From Oscillospiraceae bacterium (GTDB lineage: Bacteria > Bacillota > Clostridia > Oscillospirales > Ruminococcaceae), in NCBI GenBank assembly GCA_021202155.1, contig JAJQDP010000006.1, positions 62,001 through 126,000 on the forward strand: DNA of 64,000 bases. The letters are read 5' to 3'. The position numbers were made by a program, and so were the translations under genes. Below, piece after piece: positions 1 to 9,064 of the stretch. Position 1 is the first letter of the stretch. Every line of letters begins with the position of its first letter. The notes beneath the pieces are model-generated. The model saw only the letters and a list, made by a program, of their open reading frames with translations, had not been told where the DNA came from and made no database searches.

Positions 1-120
1 ACCGGAGCTTTAAAGACCGCAGTCAGAAATCACTTGAGGAAGCATCCTTCAGTGGAGTCTATGAGGAAAGGTGTTTATGGCGAAGGCGAAGACGGAGTCA
101 CGGTTGTGGAGCTGAAATAG
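1..120 (+). CDS. mutS2: Endonuclease MutS2, C-terminal end (partial)
   Basis: Frame 1 is open from the window edge to a TAG at 118-120 and gives 39 residues. They match the end of the Smr domain of MutS2: a TGALKTAV helix start, then [11 protein letters not shown], then [14 protein letters not shown] at the terminus. MutS2 is a DNA-binding ATPase with a C-terminal Smr nuclease domain that restrains recombination and acts in ribosome rescue. Only the tail of the Smr domain is visible, so the ATPase part lies to the left of the window. The gene uses TAG as its stop, which matters for the TAG discussed at 59845. Confidence 0.85.
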   Translation, partial: TGALKTAVRNHLRKHPSVESMRKGVYGEGEDGVTVVELK

Positions 121-373
121 TTGTCAGTGGTCAGTGATTGTGGATAGTTCTGAAATCCATAGCTTTGGTGTTTCCATAGTGAATGGGTGGCTTTATTTCG
201 GGGGAGGTGCTGGTTGGATGCCTGACTTTGGAAAGCCATTCTGAAGAAGAGCTTTAAAGAGAAGTACGGAAATAAATATATATCGATGTGCGCTAAATCA
301 AAATTTAGCGCACATCGGGGAAGAGAAATCTGCGATTTTGGGACGTTTCTGCGCCTGAGTCGTTTTGTAAAGT
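121..373. other. Intergenic region with a perfect 15-bp hairpin
   Basis: No gene is visible between mutS2 and the recombinase. At 284-298 and 303-317 there is a perfect 15-bp inverted repeat (CGATGTGCGCTAAAT and its complement) around a 4-nt CAAA loop. No T-run follows, so it is not a classic intrinsic terminator in either direction. It could be a terminator lacking a U-tract, an mRNA end-protecting stem, or a protein-binding palindrome. Confidence 0.6.
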
Positions 374-385
374 GTGGTGTTTATA

Positions 386-1447
386 ATGCGTGAAGAATAT
401 AGAAAAGATTGCCCGGCATATCTTGCCGGCTATCTTACATATGCCGGCTCTGTTGTTGGTCGCACTGACCGGACTGTCGAAGCTTACTATGTTGACATCC
501 GTACATTTTTAAGATATTTGGCTGCCATTAAACATGCTGATGTCAATCTCGAAGAAACTCCTTTTGAGAAGATTCCTATTAAGAATGTACCTTTTTCCTA
601 TGTCAAGGAGTTCACTCTTATGGATGCCTATGAGTACATGAATTACCTTATTAATGAGCGCAACAACTCCAATAAAACCCGTGCCAGGAAGACTTCATCC
701 TTGCGGAGGTTCTACGACTTTTTAGCGTCCTACAGGTCTCCTGAACCGTACAGGTTGGATTCAAATCCTCTTGATAAATTGGAGCGTCCGAAACCTGAAA
801 AAACGCTTCCCAAATACCTTGAGCTTGACCAGAGCAAGGAGCTCTTAGATGACGTTAAAAGCGAGAACTACCTCAGGGATTACTGCATTCTCACGATATT
901 TTTGAACTGTGGATTGCGTCTCAGTGAGCTTGCCGGACTGGACATCGGCGACTACAGCGAAAGCGCAAGAACCTTGAGGGTTTTCGGCAAAGGTCAGAAA
1001 GAGCGGATTGTGTATCTCAACGATGCCTGCATATCAGCTCTGAATGCCTATATCAAAGTCAGACCTAAGTCCATAGTAGACCCGGACGCAATCTTTTTGT
1101 CATCATATCACGACCACCGCCGTCTGTCTAAGCGCAGAATTCAGCGTATCGTCGAGGATCAGCTTAACAACGCCGGTCTTGGAAACCTTGGGATTTCTCC
1201 GCACAAGCTTCGACACACTGCGGCAACGCTTATGTATGAATACGGCGATGTCGACCCAATAGTTCTAAAGGACGTTTTAGGACATGTCAGCGTTTCCACA
1301 ACCGAAATCTATACTCACTTATCAAATAAGGACAGAAAAAACGCTGTTGAGAGCTCTCCTCTTGCGGATATGAAGGCAAATGGTAATAAAAGCGAGACTC
1401 ACGATAGCGGTAGTGATGATACGGACAAATCCCCTGCCGATAATTAA
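386..1447 (+). CDS. XerC/XerD-type tyrosine recombinase
   Basis: Site-specific tyrosine recombinase of 353 residues from ATG 386; a GTG at 374 would add four residues. Residues about 10-115 form the SAM-like core-binding domain. The catalytic domain follows with all active-site residues in place: R178 (CGLRLSEL), K202 (GKGQKER), H273-x-x-R276 (HKLRH), H300 (LGH) and the nucleophile Y309 (EIYTHL). Length and architecture fit chromosomal XerC/XerD proteins that resolve chromosome dimers, and there are no phage or transposon genes beside it. The C-terminal 40 residues are polar and low-complexity, longer than in standard XerD. It lies alone between mutS2 and a convergent gene. Assignment to XerC or XerD is not possible from sequence alone. 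Confidence 0.85.
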   Translation: MREEYRKDCPAYLAGYLTYAGSVVGRTDRTVEAYYVDIRTFLRYLAAIKHADVNLEETPFEKIPIKNVPFSYVKEFTLMDAYEYMNYLINERNNSNKTRARKTSSLRRFYDFLASYRSPEPYRLDSNPLDKLERPKPEKTLPKYLELDQSKELLDDVKSENYLRDYCILTIFLNCGLRLSELAGLDIGDYSESARTLRVFGKGQKERIVYLNDACISALNAYIKVRPKSIVDPDAIFLSSYHDHRRLSKRRIQRIVEDQLNNAGLGNLGISPHKLRHTAATLMYEYGDVDPIVLKDVLGHVSVSTTEIYTHLSNKDRKNAVESSPLADMKANGNKSETHDSGSDDTDKSPADN

Positions 1448-1479
1448 TTATCTTCAAATAATAATGTGTGATAGCACAA

Positions 1480-1514
1480 AAAAATCCCCAAGTACAAACT
1501 TGAGGATTTTTGTT
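1480..1514. terminator. Bidirectional terminator
   Basis: Inverted repeat AAAATCC.CAAGT / ACTTG.GGATTTT with an ACAA loop and one C/A mismatch, flanked by A-run and T-run. It lies between the convergent recombinase and Gly-rich protein genes and can serve both. Confidence 0.8.
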
Positions 1515-1533
1515 TGGTGAATTTAAAGCGGGA

Positions 1534-1785
1534 TCAGTTCTGCTTCTTTTTTCCTGCGGATTTTACGCCTACTGCAGTGCCTAAAGTAAGAGCGGTAATC
1601 GCACCGACAACACTCATGACATAAGGCATGCAACAGCCGCCGCAACCGCGTCTCATCATCGGTCTTCTTCTTGGCGGGGGCATCATGCCACCTCTCGGTC
1701 CCATGCCGCCTCTTGGTCCGCCTCCGAAGCCACCGCCTGGTCCACCTGGTCCACGACCGCCTCCGGGTCCACCTGGTCCTGGCAT
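1534..1785 (-). CDS. Small Gly/Pro/Arg-rich protein with C-terminal membrane segment
   Basis: I do not recognise a family. The start is ATG 1785, placed 8 nt after AAAGGAG; a GTG nine bases upstream sits too close to that site. The 83-residue product begins with about 45 residues of Gly-Pro-Arg repeats (GGPGGG, GPRGGM), continues through a poly-Pro/Arg patch and a Cys cluster (GCGGCC), and ends in a hydrophobic stretch of about 20 residues followed by KSAGKKKQ. This suggests a single-pass membrane protein with a disordered basic-aromatic-free head. The G-rich codons also create a long open frame on the opposite strand, which I treat as a shadow. It is monocistronic, with a terminator downstream. 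Confidence 0.6.
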   Translation of the reverse strand: MPGPGGPGGGRGPGGPGGGFGGGPRGGMGPRGGMMPPPRRRPMMRRGCGGCCMPYVMSVVGAITALTLGTAVGVKSAGKKKQN

Positions 1786-1964
1786 TCCGATCACTCCTTT
1801 CTTACATAGTCCTTGAAATAATCAAGTCCGGCAAACTGCCTTGATATTATTATACCTTAAACCCAGACAAAAATCAAGTATTGTAATGTGAAAGAAGTGA
1901 GGTAATTTGCTGTAATTTTGCACAGATTTCTGATTTTGAGTATCTCCTTATATCATAGTGCCAT

Positions 1965-3053
1965 TCAACGATTTCTTACCCTGCTAATCAGCTTCTCACA
2001 AATGGCGTTTACCTTGTCAAAATCCATGGTCTTGATGTAATAACTCTCAAGCTCGTCGTGAATTTCCTTGGCGGTTTTAAGTGCCGTGATCATTTCGTTT
2101 GTCAATTCCTTTACGATTTCCTGATCGAACATCAGTCTCTTATGCTTATCTCTCAAAACGTCCTTGTCATAGAAACGCATGGAGTTTATCTTAGTTGAGC
2201 CAATCAGTTCGCCAAAAGTTCCAGAGACGAAAGCTGTTTTGATTTCAGGGATTATCATATGCTGATATGTGCTCCCTGACAGGAATACATTATTGCTTAT
2301 CAGGACATCATAGCCGTTATCACATGCGCATTGCGCCAGCTTTTTCAGAAACCTGTCAGTCACCGCGAAGCAATCATCCTCAATCCTATACACGTTAAGT
2401 CCTTCAAACAGTTCAGAGAAAGTCAATACTCCTTCAGGAGTAAATGACGTTATCTGCCTGAACTTGGCTTTTCCACTTTCATCATCGCATTCCTTTTTCT
2501 TCATGAAAAGCCTTGAAGAGAGACGTTCGATATAAGCATCTGTTTTTGAACTATCCAAGGCAGAATCGCCGATGGACATAATGTCCTCGTTCACAGATAT
2601 AATCGCACTGAGATATTTTTTAGCGAGCGCGTGATACTTCTGATTTCTGTTTGTAGCGTCTATAATATTGAGTTTATTTGCGGTCAGAGATTCTAAATTC
2701 CAACACTCACCAAGGTCGACCAAAACTTCTCTTGCACCCGGATATGTCGGCTCGATTACGTGAGGAGCAGTTCCGTCTGCGATGATAACCTTCAGCTTAT
2801 CAAACAAAACCGCATCAAGAGAATTCGGGTCAGATGAGCAGTAATAGATTTCAGGCTCATCCAAGTCTGAAACCTGAGATGCGATCTTTTTCATCATTGA
2901 GGATTTTCCCGTTCCGGGTCCGCCTTTGATGATGTAAGTAGTAAACTTTCCCGACTCGATGTCATCTCTTAAATGAGTGACAAAGCCGTTGGGCGTTGAA
3001 TAGCCCATGAAGTACGTCTTTTTGAAATCGTTATCAGTATTAGCAGTAGCCAT
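1965..3053 (-). CDS. P-loop ATPase of unknown role (PRK06851-like)
   Basis: Protein of 362 residues with an N-terminal Walker A motif (GGPGTGKSS, about residues 44-52) and no recognisable membrane segment. It resembles an uncharacterised family of Firmicute P-loop ATPases often annotated as ATP-binding or nucleotide-binding protein; the family name is from memory. The segment around residues 55-110 contains YYCSSDPNSLD and a region ending in a plausible beta-strand before the Asp of the Walker B. The C-terminal half is alpha-helical and charged. A good ribosome site (GGAGGT) precedes ATG 3053. It stands just downstream of manA on the same strand but an 80-nt gap separates them. Substrate unknown. 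Confidence 0.65.
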   Translation of the reverse strand: MATANTDNDFKKTYFMGYSTPNGFVTHLRDDIESGKFTTYIIKGGPGTGKSSMMKKIASQVSDLDEPEIYYCSSDPNSLDAVLFDKLKVIIADGTAPHVIEPTYPGAREVLVDLGECWNLESLTANKLNIIDATNRNQKYHALAKKYLSAIISVNEDIMSIGDSALDSSKTDAYIERLSSRLFMKKKECDDESGKAKFRQITSFTPEGVLTFSELFEGLNVYRIEDDCFAVTDRFLKKLAQCACDNGYDVLISNNVFLSGSTYQHMIIPEIKTAFVSGTFGELIGSTKINSMRFYDKDVLRDKHKRLMFDQEIVKELTNEMITALKTAKEIHDELESYYIKTMDFDKVNAICEKLISRVRNR

Positions 3054-3132
3054 AAAGCTGTTACCTCCATTTGCTTTTTACTTTTAGCATAGTATGGAGG
3101 AAAGCTTATTCGGGTTACTGCCTGAAATCGAT

Positions 3133-4104
3133 TCAGACGGACGCTGAAAGAATCTGGGTGTTTCCCTTCAGAGTAAATTCAATCCCACAAGGAATAAATA
3201 CGCTATCTCCTTTTTCAAGGTCATAGCTCCCCTGGTCTGATTCAAGTTCAACATTGCCATCTATCACGACGAGCGAGACAAAGCTTTCGGTGTTTTTGAT
3301 TTTACAGCTACCGTCAAGGTCAATCAAATTAGCATCAAAGTATTTGCACTTTGCGAGGTGACGGACAGTTGAATCTTCGCAAACGGTAACTTCTCCAACG
3401 TTTCCATAAGGGTCAGATGGAGGATTCGTATTTGAAACGGCGATAGCTTTCTCAACATGGAGCTGTCTCGGTTTGCCATCAGCTCCGAGTCTTCCATAGT
3501 CAGATACACGATAGGTAACATTTGAATTCTGCTGAATCTCAGCTATAAGTATTCCCTTCCCTATTGCATGGACTGTTCCAGAAGGAATGAAGAATATGTC
3601 TCCCTTATGGACATCGACATAGTTCAGCACTTCATCAAGTGTATTCGACTCGATTCTTTCACGGAATTCGTCGCTGCCGATGCTGTGCTTGAAGCCATAG
3701 ACAAGCTGTGCGCCATCATCGCAGTCGATAACGTACCACATTTCTGTCTTGCCATTGTCGCCCTCGTTAGCTCTTGCGTATTCATCACTCGGGTGAACCT
3801 GAATAGAAAGCCTGTCCTTGGCATCGATGAGCTTGACGAGAATCGGGAATCTGTCGAAATCCTTGCAGGCTACACCCAAGGCGTCAGCTCCCAAAACCTC
3901 CAATGCTTCTTCAAGAGTTTTCCCTTTGAGACAACCGTTAGAGACAACGCTCGGTCCGTCCTTATGGCAGGACACAACCCAGGCTTCAGCGACCTTGGAA
4001 AGGTCGCTCTCAAAGCCAAAATCTGTTTTAAGTCTGTTTCCTCCCCAGATGTAGTCTTTGAGGGGGGCTTTCAGTATAAGCGGATAGAAATTGGAATCTG
4101 TCAC
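3133..4104 (-). CDS. manA: Mannose-6-phosphate isomerase, class I
   Basis: Interconverts mannose 6-phosphate and fructose 6-phosphate in the cytosol. The cupin metal site is complete: Q102 and H104 (QVHPSD), E121 (KTEMWYV) and H179 (SGTVHAIGKG); R199 in YRVSDYGR is the conserved substrate-site arginine. I choose GTG 4104 (323 residues) because AAAGGAG lies 8 nt upstream; the GTG at 4113 overlaps that site. Length fits the short bacterial class I enzymes of the YvyI/Pmi type. It follows the U32 peptidase gene by fewer than 20 nt, so it is probably the last gene of the long minus-strand operon. Confidence 0.93.
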   Translation of the reverse strand: MTDSNFYPLILKAPLKDYIWGGNRLKTDFGFESDLSKVAEAWVVSCHKDGPSVVSNGCLKGKTLEEALEVLGADALGVACKDFDRFPILVKLIDAKDRLSIQVHPSDEYARANEGDNGKTEMWYVIDCDDGAQLVYGFKHSIGSDEFRERIESNTLDEVLNYVDVHKGDIFFIPSGTVHAIGKGILIAEIQQNSNVTYRVSDYGRLGADGKPRQLHVEKAIAVSNTNPPSDPYGNVGEVTVCEDSTVRHLAKCKYFDANLIDLDGSCKIKNTESFVSLVVIDGNVELESDQGSYDLEKGDSVFIPCGIEFTLKGNTQILSASV

Positions 4105-4122
4105 GAAAAACACTCCTTTTGA

Positions 4123-5370
4123 TTATATCTTCTCAGCCTTTTCTGAGGTGATTTCTTTTCTTAAGATTGAGCCGGCAGGTACTTCCCTGTCAAATGGAAT
4201 CGAAAGCTTCATGGTAGCCTTGTTGGCGTTCTGAACACGTTCTCCGAGCTCATCATAAATTTCGTTAGCTGTGAACTTAATCGGCTCACTGTCAGGAATA
4301 AGGAGCTCAAGCTGGTCGCCTTCAAAGAATCTGTTCCTCTGGGAGCACTTGAGCATTCCGTTATCATAGCCTTCAACTACAGCAACGACATCGCAGATTC
4401 TCTCATAGCCACTTGTGGGATAGTATTGACAGTCGTTCGGATGACCGAAATAGAAGCCGGTGCAGTACTTGCGGTGTGAGACCTTGAAGACTTCTTCTTT
4501 GATCCAATCGGGAAGCTCATAGTTGTCAGGATTCTCAAGTAGAATCTCTTTGGCTTTTATATAGGCGTTGGTGACGACAGAAACGTAGTAAGCCGACTTT
4601 GCTCTGCCTTCGATTTTGAAACTTGTGACGCCTGCTTTTGCAAGCTTGTCAAGATGCTCGATCATGCAGAGGTCTTTTGCGTTTAAAATGTAGCTTCCTT
4701 TCTCGTCCTCGGATATAGAGTAATACTCATTCGGTCGGGTTTCCTCGACGAGGCTGTAGCTCCATCGGCATGGCTGAGCGCACTCGCCTCTGTTTGCATT
4801 TCTGCCGGTCAGGTACTGCGACAGAAGGCATCTTCCCGAGAAAGAGACGCACATTGCGCCATGGACAAAGCACTCGATCTCTAAGTCCTTTGGAGTCTTA
4901 ACCCTTATTTCGGCAATTTCTTCAAGTGAAAGCTCCCTTGCCAAAACAACTCTTTTAGCTCCCATTTCGTAGAATGTCCGGGCAGTGAGGTAATTAACAA
5001 TGCCGGCTTGCGTCGAGACGTGGAGAGCCAAATCCGGTACCACTTTTTTTATGAGTGCAAACGAGCCGATGTCGCTGACTATTGCGGCATCGATTCCACA
5101 GGCATAGGCGTCCCAGATGTAGCCCTCAAGCTGGTCTGCTTCCGAGTTGTTCGGGAGAGTATTTACAGTCAGATAGACCTTTTTGCCAAGAGCGTGTGTC
5201 TTGTCACATGCTTTTTTTAACTGCTCCAAGGTGAAGTTAGCGGGCGCACCACGCATACCATAGCTCTTTCCGGCAAGATATACAGCATCTGCTCCGAAGA
5301 GCAGTGCCGCGTCGAGCCGCTCTTTATCTCCTGCAGGAGAAAGAATTTCAAGTTCAGACAAATTATCCAC
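4123..5370 (-). CDS. U32 family peptidase / RNA-modification accessory protein
   Basis: Protein of 415 residues with the U32 N-terminal barrel (ELLSPAGDKERLDAAL type start, GADAVYLAGKSYGMR) and the family signature around residues 165-205, including ECFVHGAMCVSFSGRCLLS and the Cys pair GECAQPCRW. U32 proteins were first called collagenase-like proteases. Members such as RlhA and TrhP are now known to support hydroxylation of rRNA or tRNA bases through an Fe-S cluster held by these cysteines, so a peptidase role should not be assumed. A C-terminal beta-barrel of about 80 residues follows. It starts one base after the mltG stop and is almost certainly cotranscribed with it. Confidence 0.85.
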   Translation of the reverse strand: MDNLSELEILSPAGDKERLDAALLFGADAVYLAGKSYGMRGAPANFTLEQLKKACDKTHALGKKVYLTVNTLPNNSEADQLEGYIWDAYACGIDAAIVSDIGSFALIKKVVPDLALHVSTQAGIVNYLTARTFYEMGAKRVVLARELSLEEIAEIRVKTPKDLEIECFVHGAMCVSFSGRCLLSQYLTGRNANRGECAQPCRWSYSLVEETRPNEYYSISEDEKGSYILNAKDLCMIEHLDKLAKAGVTSFKIEGRAKSAYYVSVVTNAYIKAKEILLENPDNYELPDWIKEEVFKVSHRKYCTGFYFGHPNDCQYYPTSGYERICDVVAVVEGYDNGMLKCSQRNRFFEGDQLELLIPDSEPIKFTANEIYDELGERVQNANKATMKLSIPFDREVPAGSILRKEITSEKAEKI

Positions 5371-5371
5371 C

Positions 5372-6760
5372 TCACATAATTCCTAAGAGCTCGCAGTTTG
5401 CAACATGCTCTTCATATGTCGTAGCAAAGTACGCAACACCTGTCTCCGGGTCAGTGCAGAAGTAGTAATAACCGGTTTCATCTGCATAGAGGACAGCGTT
5501 TATTGCGTCTTCACCTGGATTGCAAATCGCTCCTACAGGAAGTCCCAGGCAGGTGTATGTGTCGTAAGCGTCGCACATGCTCTGAGATGAGACGGTCATT
5601 ACCTGAGTTATGATGTTATCGATATATGCTGTGGTAGCATCAGATTGAAGTCTTGGATACTGTTCAGGATTGTTGAGCCTGTTTATGAAGACAGATGCCA
5701 CAGATGCCATGTCGTCAGTACTACCCGCTTCTTTTTGAACAATTGAAGCGAGTATTATGACCTCTTCGAGTGAATAGCCTATTTCGTCGGCGCGGGCAAT
5801 AACCTCTGAAGATAAGATTTCGTTTGTTCTTTCTCTTATCTTCTTGGCGACGTTATAAGCGGTGTCTCCGACGTAGAATTCATAGGTGTCCGGGAACAGG
5901 AAGCCCTCATATTTGTAGAGCTTCAGGCTTTCAGAAGATACGTACTGCTCATAGTCATAGCCGAACACTGTCGAATTGAAGGTGTAGATAAATTCATCCG
6001 CATCACACACGCCGTTGTTATCAAGAAGCTGTGCGGCTTCATAGAGAGTAATGCCCTCAATAAACGTAATGGTTACCGTTTCCTTTGACTCGCGCGCCTC
6101 CATGAGGTCGTTAATAATGTCGGCATAGCTCATGTTATAGGCAACATCGAGATCGCCGGGATACATATTGCCGTCTGCTCCCATAATCCTGGCAAAAGCA
6201 ACGAATACCTCTTTGTACTGGATAATACCCTCGTCATAAAGCTGGTCAGCGATGTCCCATGTCGAAGAGCCCTCTTCAATATAGATAGTAAACTCGTTGT
6301 CGTTGTCTTCAATTCCCAATACATCCCTTATAACGACTATTATGAAAAGGGAAATCAGAATTGACGCACACAAAACAAACGTAGCCAAAACTATGCCGCC
6401 ATAGGCAGTATAGTTTCTTTTTCTGCGCTTTTTCTTCTTTTTCTTGCGAGGCTTCTCCAAGTTTATATCAGATGCCGCCTCTTCATCTTCCTCATCAGGA
6501 ATCATAGCAGTATGACTGTGCTGAGATTGGAACGTTCCGAAGTTGAATACATTCGTCTGACCGGAAATGTCGTCAGTGTCAATTTCATCGTCAATGTGAA
6601 CTGCTGTGCTTATCACCGAGGTTTTCGACGAGTCAGCACTCACTTCTTTTTCCTGAGAAGCCTGCTCCTGGGCGGTATTCTGCGCCTGCGTCGAGCGGGA
6701 TTCATTCAATATAGAGGAAAGAAGCTCGTCTATATTATCATAGTTATTTTTATCGCTCAT
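5372..6760 (-). CDS. mltG: Endolytic peptidoglycan transglycosylase MltG
   Basis: Cuts nascent peptidoglycan strands at the outer membrane face and sets glycan length. The 462-residue protein has a disordered acidic N-terminus, a Lys/Arg-rich patch (about 105-116), one membrane helix (about 121-145), a LysM-like region and the YceG domain. The latter shows FIEGITLYEAA, EGFLFPDTYEF and the catalytic E344 in ASIVQKEAG. The 120-residue cytoplasmic tail is longer than in E. coli MltG, which is usual in Clostridia. Neighbours are the DJ-1 gene upstream and the U32 peptidase downstream in the same direction. Confidence 0.93.
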   Translation of the reverse strand: MSDKNNYDNIDELLSSILNESRSTQAQNTAQEQASQEKEVSADSSKTSVISTAVHIDDEIDTDDISGQTNVFNFGTFQSQHSHTAMIPDEEDEEAASDINLEKPRKKKKKKRRKRNYTAYGGIVLATFVLCASILISLFIIVVIRDVLGIEDNDNEFTIYIEEGSSTWDIADQLYDEGIIQYKEVFVAFARIMGADGNMYPGDLDVAYNMSYADIINDLMEARESKETVTITFIEGITLYEAAQLLDNNGVCDADEFIYTFNSTVFGYDYEQYVSSESLKLYKYEGFLFPDTYEFYVGDTAYNVAKKIRERTNEILSSEVIARADEIGYSLEEVIILASIVQKEAGSTDDMASVASVFINRLNNPEQYPRLQSDATTAYIDNIITQVMTVSSQSMCDAYDTYTCLGLPVGAICNPGEDAINAVLYADETGYYYFCTDPETGVAYFATTYEEHVANCELLGIM

Positions 6761-6788
6761 ATTTCACCTTTATGTCGAAAGCTATAAG

Positions 6789-7358
6789 TTAAACCTGAAT
6801 ATCGATTTTACGTTGTCTTACGTTGAGGGAATCCATCAGCTTGTCAGCCTTTTCCTTGGAAATAAGCTTGGAGACTATGGCATATGAGAACTCAAGTGCC
6901 GCGCCCATTCCACAGGCAGTGATGATATTTCCGTCAACAGCAACTGCAGTGTCCAGAACCTCAGCACCGATAAGCTCTTTCTCAAAGCCGGTGTAGCAAA
7001 CAGCCTTCTTGCCTTTTAACAGTCCCATGTGCCCTAAAATTGAAGGAGCGGCACAGATAGCGGCAATGGGAAGCTTTTTTGTCATACAAATATCTATCGC
7101 CTGCTTGACGAGTACGCTCTTTTCAAGGTTATCTGTTCCGGTTTTTCCACCTGGAAGAATAATCATTTCAATGTCGTCAGCCAGATAATAGTCAATATCT
7201 GCGATGTCAGCCTTTACTGTGACGGCATGTGAGCCGTGAATCTGGGTCTTTCCGCCGATTCCAATAGTTTTTACTTCCTTTTTACATCTTCTGAGGCAAT
7301 CAATAGGAGTAAGAGCCTCTACCTCTTCAAATCCGTCTGCAAGAAAACAAAGTATCAT
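6789..7358 (-). CDS. DJ-1/PfpI family protein (YajL/ThiJ type)
   Basis: Protein of 189 residues with the flavodoxin-like DJ-1 fold: ADGFEEVEALTPID near the start carries the conserved Glu, and AAICAAPSIL holds the reactive nucleophilic-elbow Cys followed by the usual small residues. Close relatives are the DJ-1 proteins of bacteria, proposed as chaperones or glyoxalase/deglycase-type enzymes; the exact reaction is disputed. It starts 3 nt downstream of recN and ends 28 nt before mltG, so it sits inside the operon. No transmembrane or signal sequence. Confidence 0.85.
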   Translation of the reverse strand: MILCFLADGFEEVEALTPIDCLRRCKKEVKTIGIGGKTQIHGSHAVTVKADIADIDYYLADDIEMIILPGGKTGTDNLEKSVLVKQAIDICMTKKLPIAAICAAPSILGHMGLLKGKKAVCYTGFEKELIGAEVLDTAVAVDGNIITACGMGAALEFSYAIVSKLISKEKADKLMDSLNVRQRKIDIQV

Positions 7359-7361
7359 GAG

Positions 7362-9032
7362 TTATTCACCTTTCGTAGCATTAATCAGTTGTTCTTCGGC
7401 GTCCTTAAGCACTGTTTCTGTAATATTGTCGCCGCCCAATATTCGTGCAATTTCGTATTTACGCTGGTCAAAATCAAGATGAGTCACATCAGTGACTGTT
7501 CTCTCTCCCGACTCGTGCTTTTCTATCAGCATATGATCATCAGCCATAATTGCAATCTGAGCCAAGTGTGTTACACATATTACCTGATGCTTAACTGATA
7601 TTTCCCTTAGCTTGATTCCTATCTTCTGAGCCGCTCTTCCGCTTACACCAGAGTCAATTTCATCGAATATAAGCGTTGGTATCGAATCTCTGTCCGCAAG
7701 AACTGTCTTTAGTGCAAGCATGATTCTTGAAAGCTCACCGCCAGATGCAATCTTTGCAAGAGGCTTAGGAGATTCGCCTTTATTGGCTGAAATCAGGAAT
7801 TCGATCGAATCCATTCCGCTGAGCGTAAGCTTGCCCTTTGACTTCCTGACTTCAAGCCTGACATTCGGCATATTGAGGAAGGACAGTTCATCCGCAACCT
7901 GCCTGGAGAACCTCTCGGAGGCTTCCTCGCGATGCTTTGAGAGGGCTTCTGCCTTTTTGGTGACCTCAATCAGGAGCTGTGACTTCTTCTCTTCAAGCTC
8001 GGCTATTTTATCGTCAAATGAGGCAAGCCCCTGCGATTCCTGCAAGGCGTCTTCATAAACCTTTATGACTTCATCCAGAGATGTGCCATATCTGCGCTTT
8101 ATTCGCTTCAAATCGTTTCTTCTTTGGGTGAGGGTTGCAAACTCGTTGTCGTCAATTTCGAGGCTGTCGCGAAGTTTTGAAAGCTCCGAAGCGATGTCTT
8201 CAAGCTCAATCCCGATGGCTGAAAGCCGTTCGTTCAGAGGCTTCAGAACCGGGAGAAGATCTTCATTTGGTTCAAGCTCGCTGTAGGCTTGTGAAATCAG
8301 GTCTCCGGCACTCTCTTCTGATTCTGTTTCAGAAAGGCATGAGGTCGCCGCTGTGAGAGCATTCTTAAGCGATACGGCATTTTCAAGAAGCCTGAACCGT
8401 TCCTCGATTCTTTCATCCTCGCCGACGGTGATTTCAAGAGAGCCTATATCCTCGATAATTTCGGCAAGATACTCTTCCCGCCTTGCATTCTGATTCTTTT
8501 CAGCTTTGAGCTTGTTAAGTTCCCTTGCGGTAGTCTGCAAATCTCTGAACAACTTCTGGTAGCTTTCGAGAAGCTCATCAGAGCGGGCATAGCTGTCAAG
8601 AATTCCTAAGTGCTTGGTCTGGTCCAAGAGAGTCTGACTGTCATGCTGACCGTGAATGTTGACGAGCAGGTCGCCTATTTCGTGAAGAGCAGAAATTGTG
8701 ACCGGACGTGAGTTTATTCTTGCGGTACTCCTGCCATCGGAGTTGATTTCCCTTGAAATAATCAGTTCGTTTTCACAGCTGAGCCCGAGTTCACTTAGCT
8801 TATCCGAAACAGCTTTAGGGCAGTCAGTGAAGACTGCACTCACATAAGCTTTATCTGTTCCTTCTCTTATTATGTCCTTATAAACGCGTTGACCTAATAT
8901 CGCGTTGATTCCGCCGATGAGGATTGATTTTCCTGCTCCGGTTTCGCCGGTGAATACGTTGAAATGCTCTCCGAAACGAATCGTTGCATTTTCGATTACC
9001 GCTAAATTCTCAATATGAAGTTCAAAAAGCAT
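7362..9032 (-). CDS. recN: DNA repair protein RecN
   Basis: SMC-like ATPase of 556 residues that gathers DNA ends during double-strand break repair. The N-terminal Walker A is GETGAGKSIL (about residues 29-38). Long coiled-coil arms occupy about 150-370. The C-terminal half carries the ABC signature ASGGELSR and Walker B LIFDEIDSGVSGR, then the H-loop region VTHLAQIA. Length equals B. subtilis RecN. The order argR-recN is the same as in B. subtilis, where spoIVB and spo0A follow; here DJ-1 and mltG follow instead. Confidence 0.95.
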   Translation of the reverse strand: MLFELHIENLAVIENATIRFGEHFNVFTGETGAGKSILIGGINAILGQRVYKDIIREGTDKAYVSAVFTDCPKAVSDKLSELGLSCENELIISREINSDGRSTARINSRPVTISALHEIGDLLVNIHGQHDSQTLLDQTKHLGILDSYARSDELLESYQKLFRDLQTTARELNKLKAEKNQNARREEYLAEIIEDIGSLEITVGEDERIEERFRLLENAVSLKNALTAATSCLSETESEESAGDLISQAYSELEPNEDLLPVLKPLNERLSAIGIELEDIASELSKLRDSLEIDDNEFATLTQRRNDLKRIKRRYGTSLDEVIKVYEDALQESQGLASFDDKIAELEEKKSQLLIEVTKKAEALSKHREEASERFSRQVADELSFLNMPNVRLEVRKSKGKLTLSGMDSIEFLISANKGESPKPLAKIASGGELSRIMLALKTVLADRDSIPTLIFDEIDSGVSGRAAQKIGIKLREISVKHQVICVTHLAQIAIMADDHMLIEKHESGERTVTDVTHLDFDQRKYEIARILGGDNITETVLKDAEEQLINATKGE

Positions 9033-9064
9033 CGATTATCGCCTCCAGGAGTGTATTTTACGTA

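Noticed and set aside
1628-1816. Pro-rich open frame opposite the Gly-rich protein
   Set aside because: It is the antisense shadow of GGC/CCG-type codons of the real minus-strand gene, which has a proper ribosome site.
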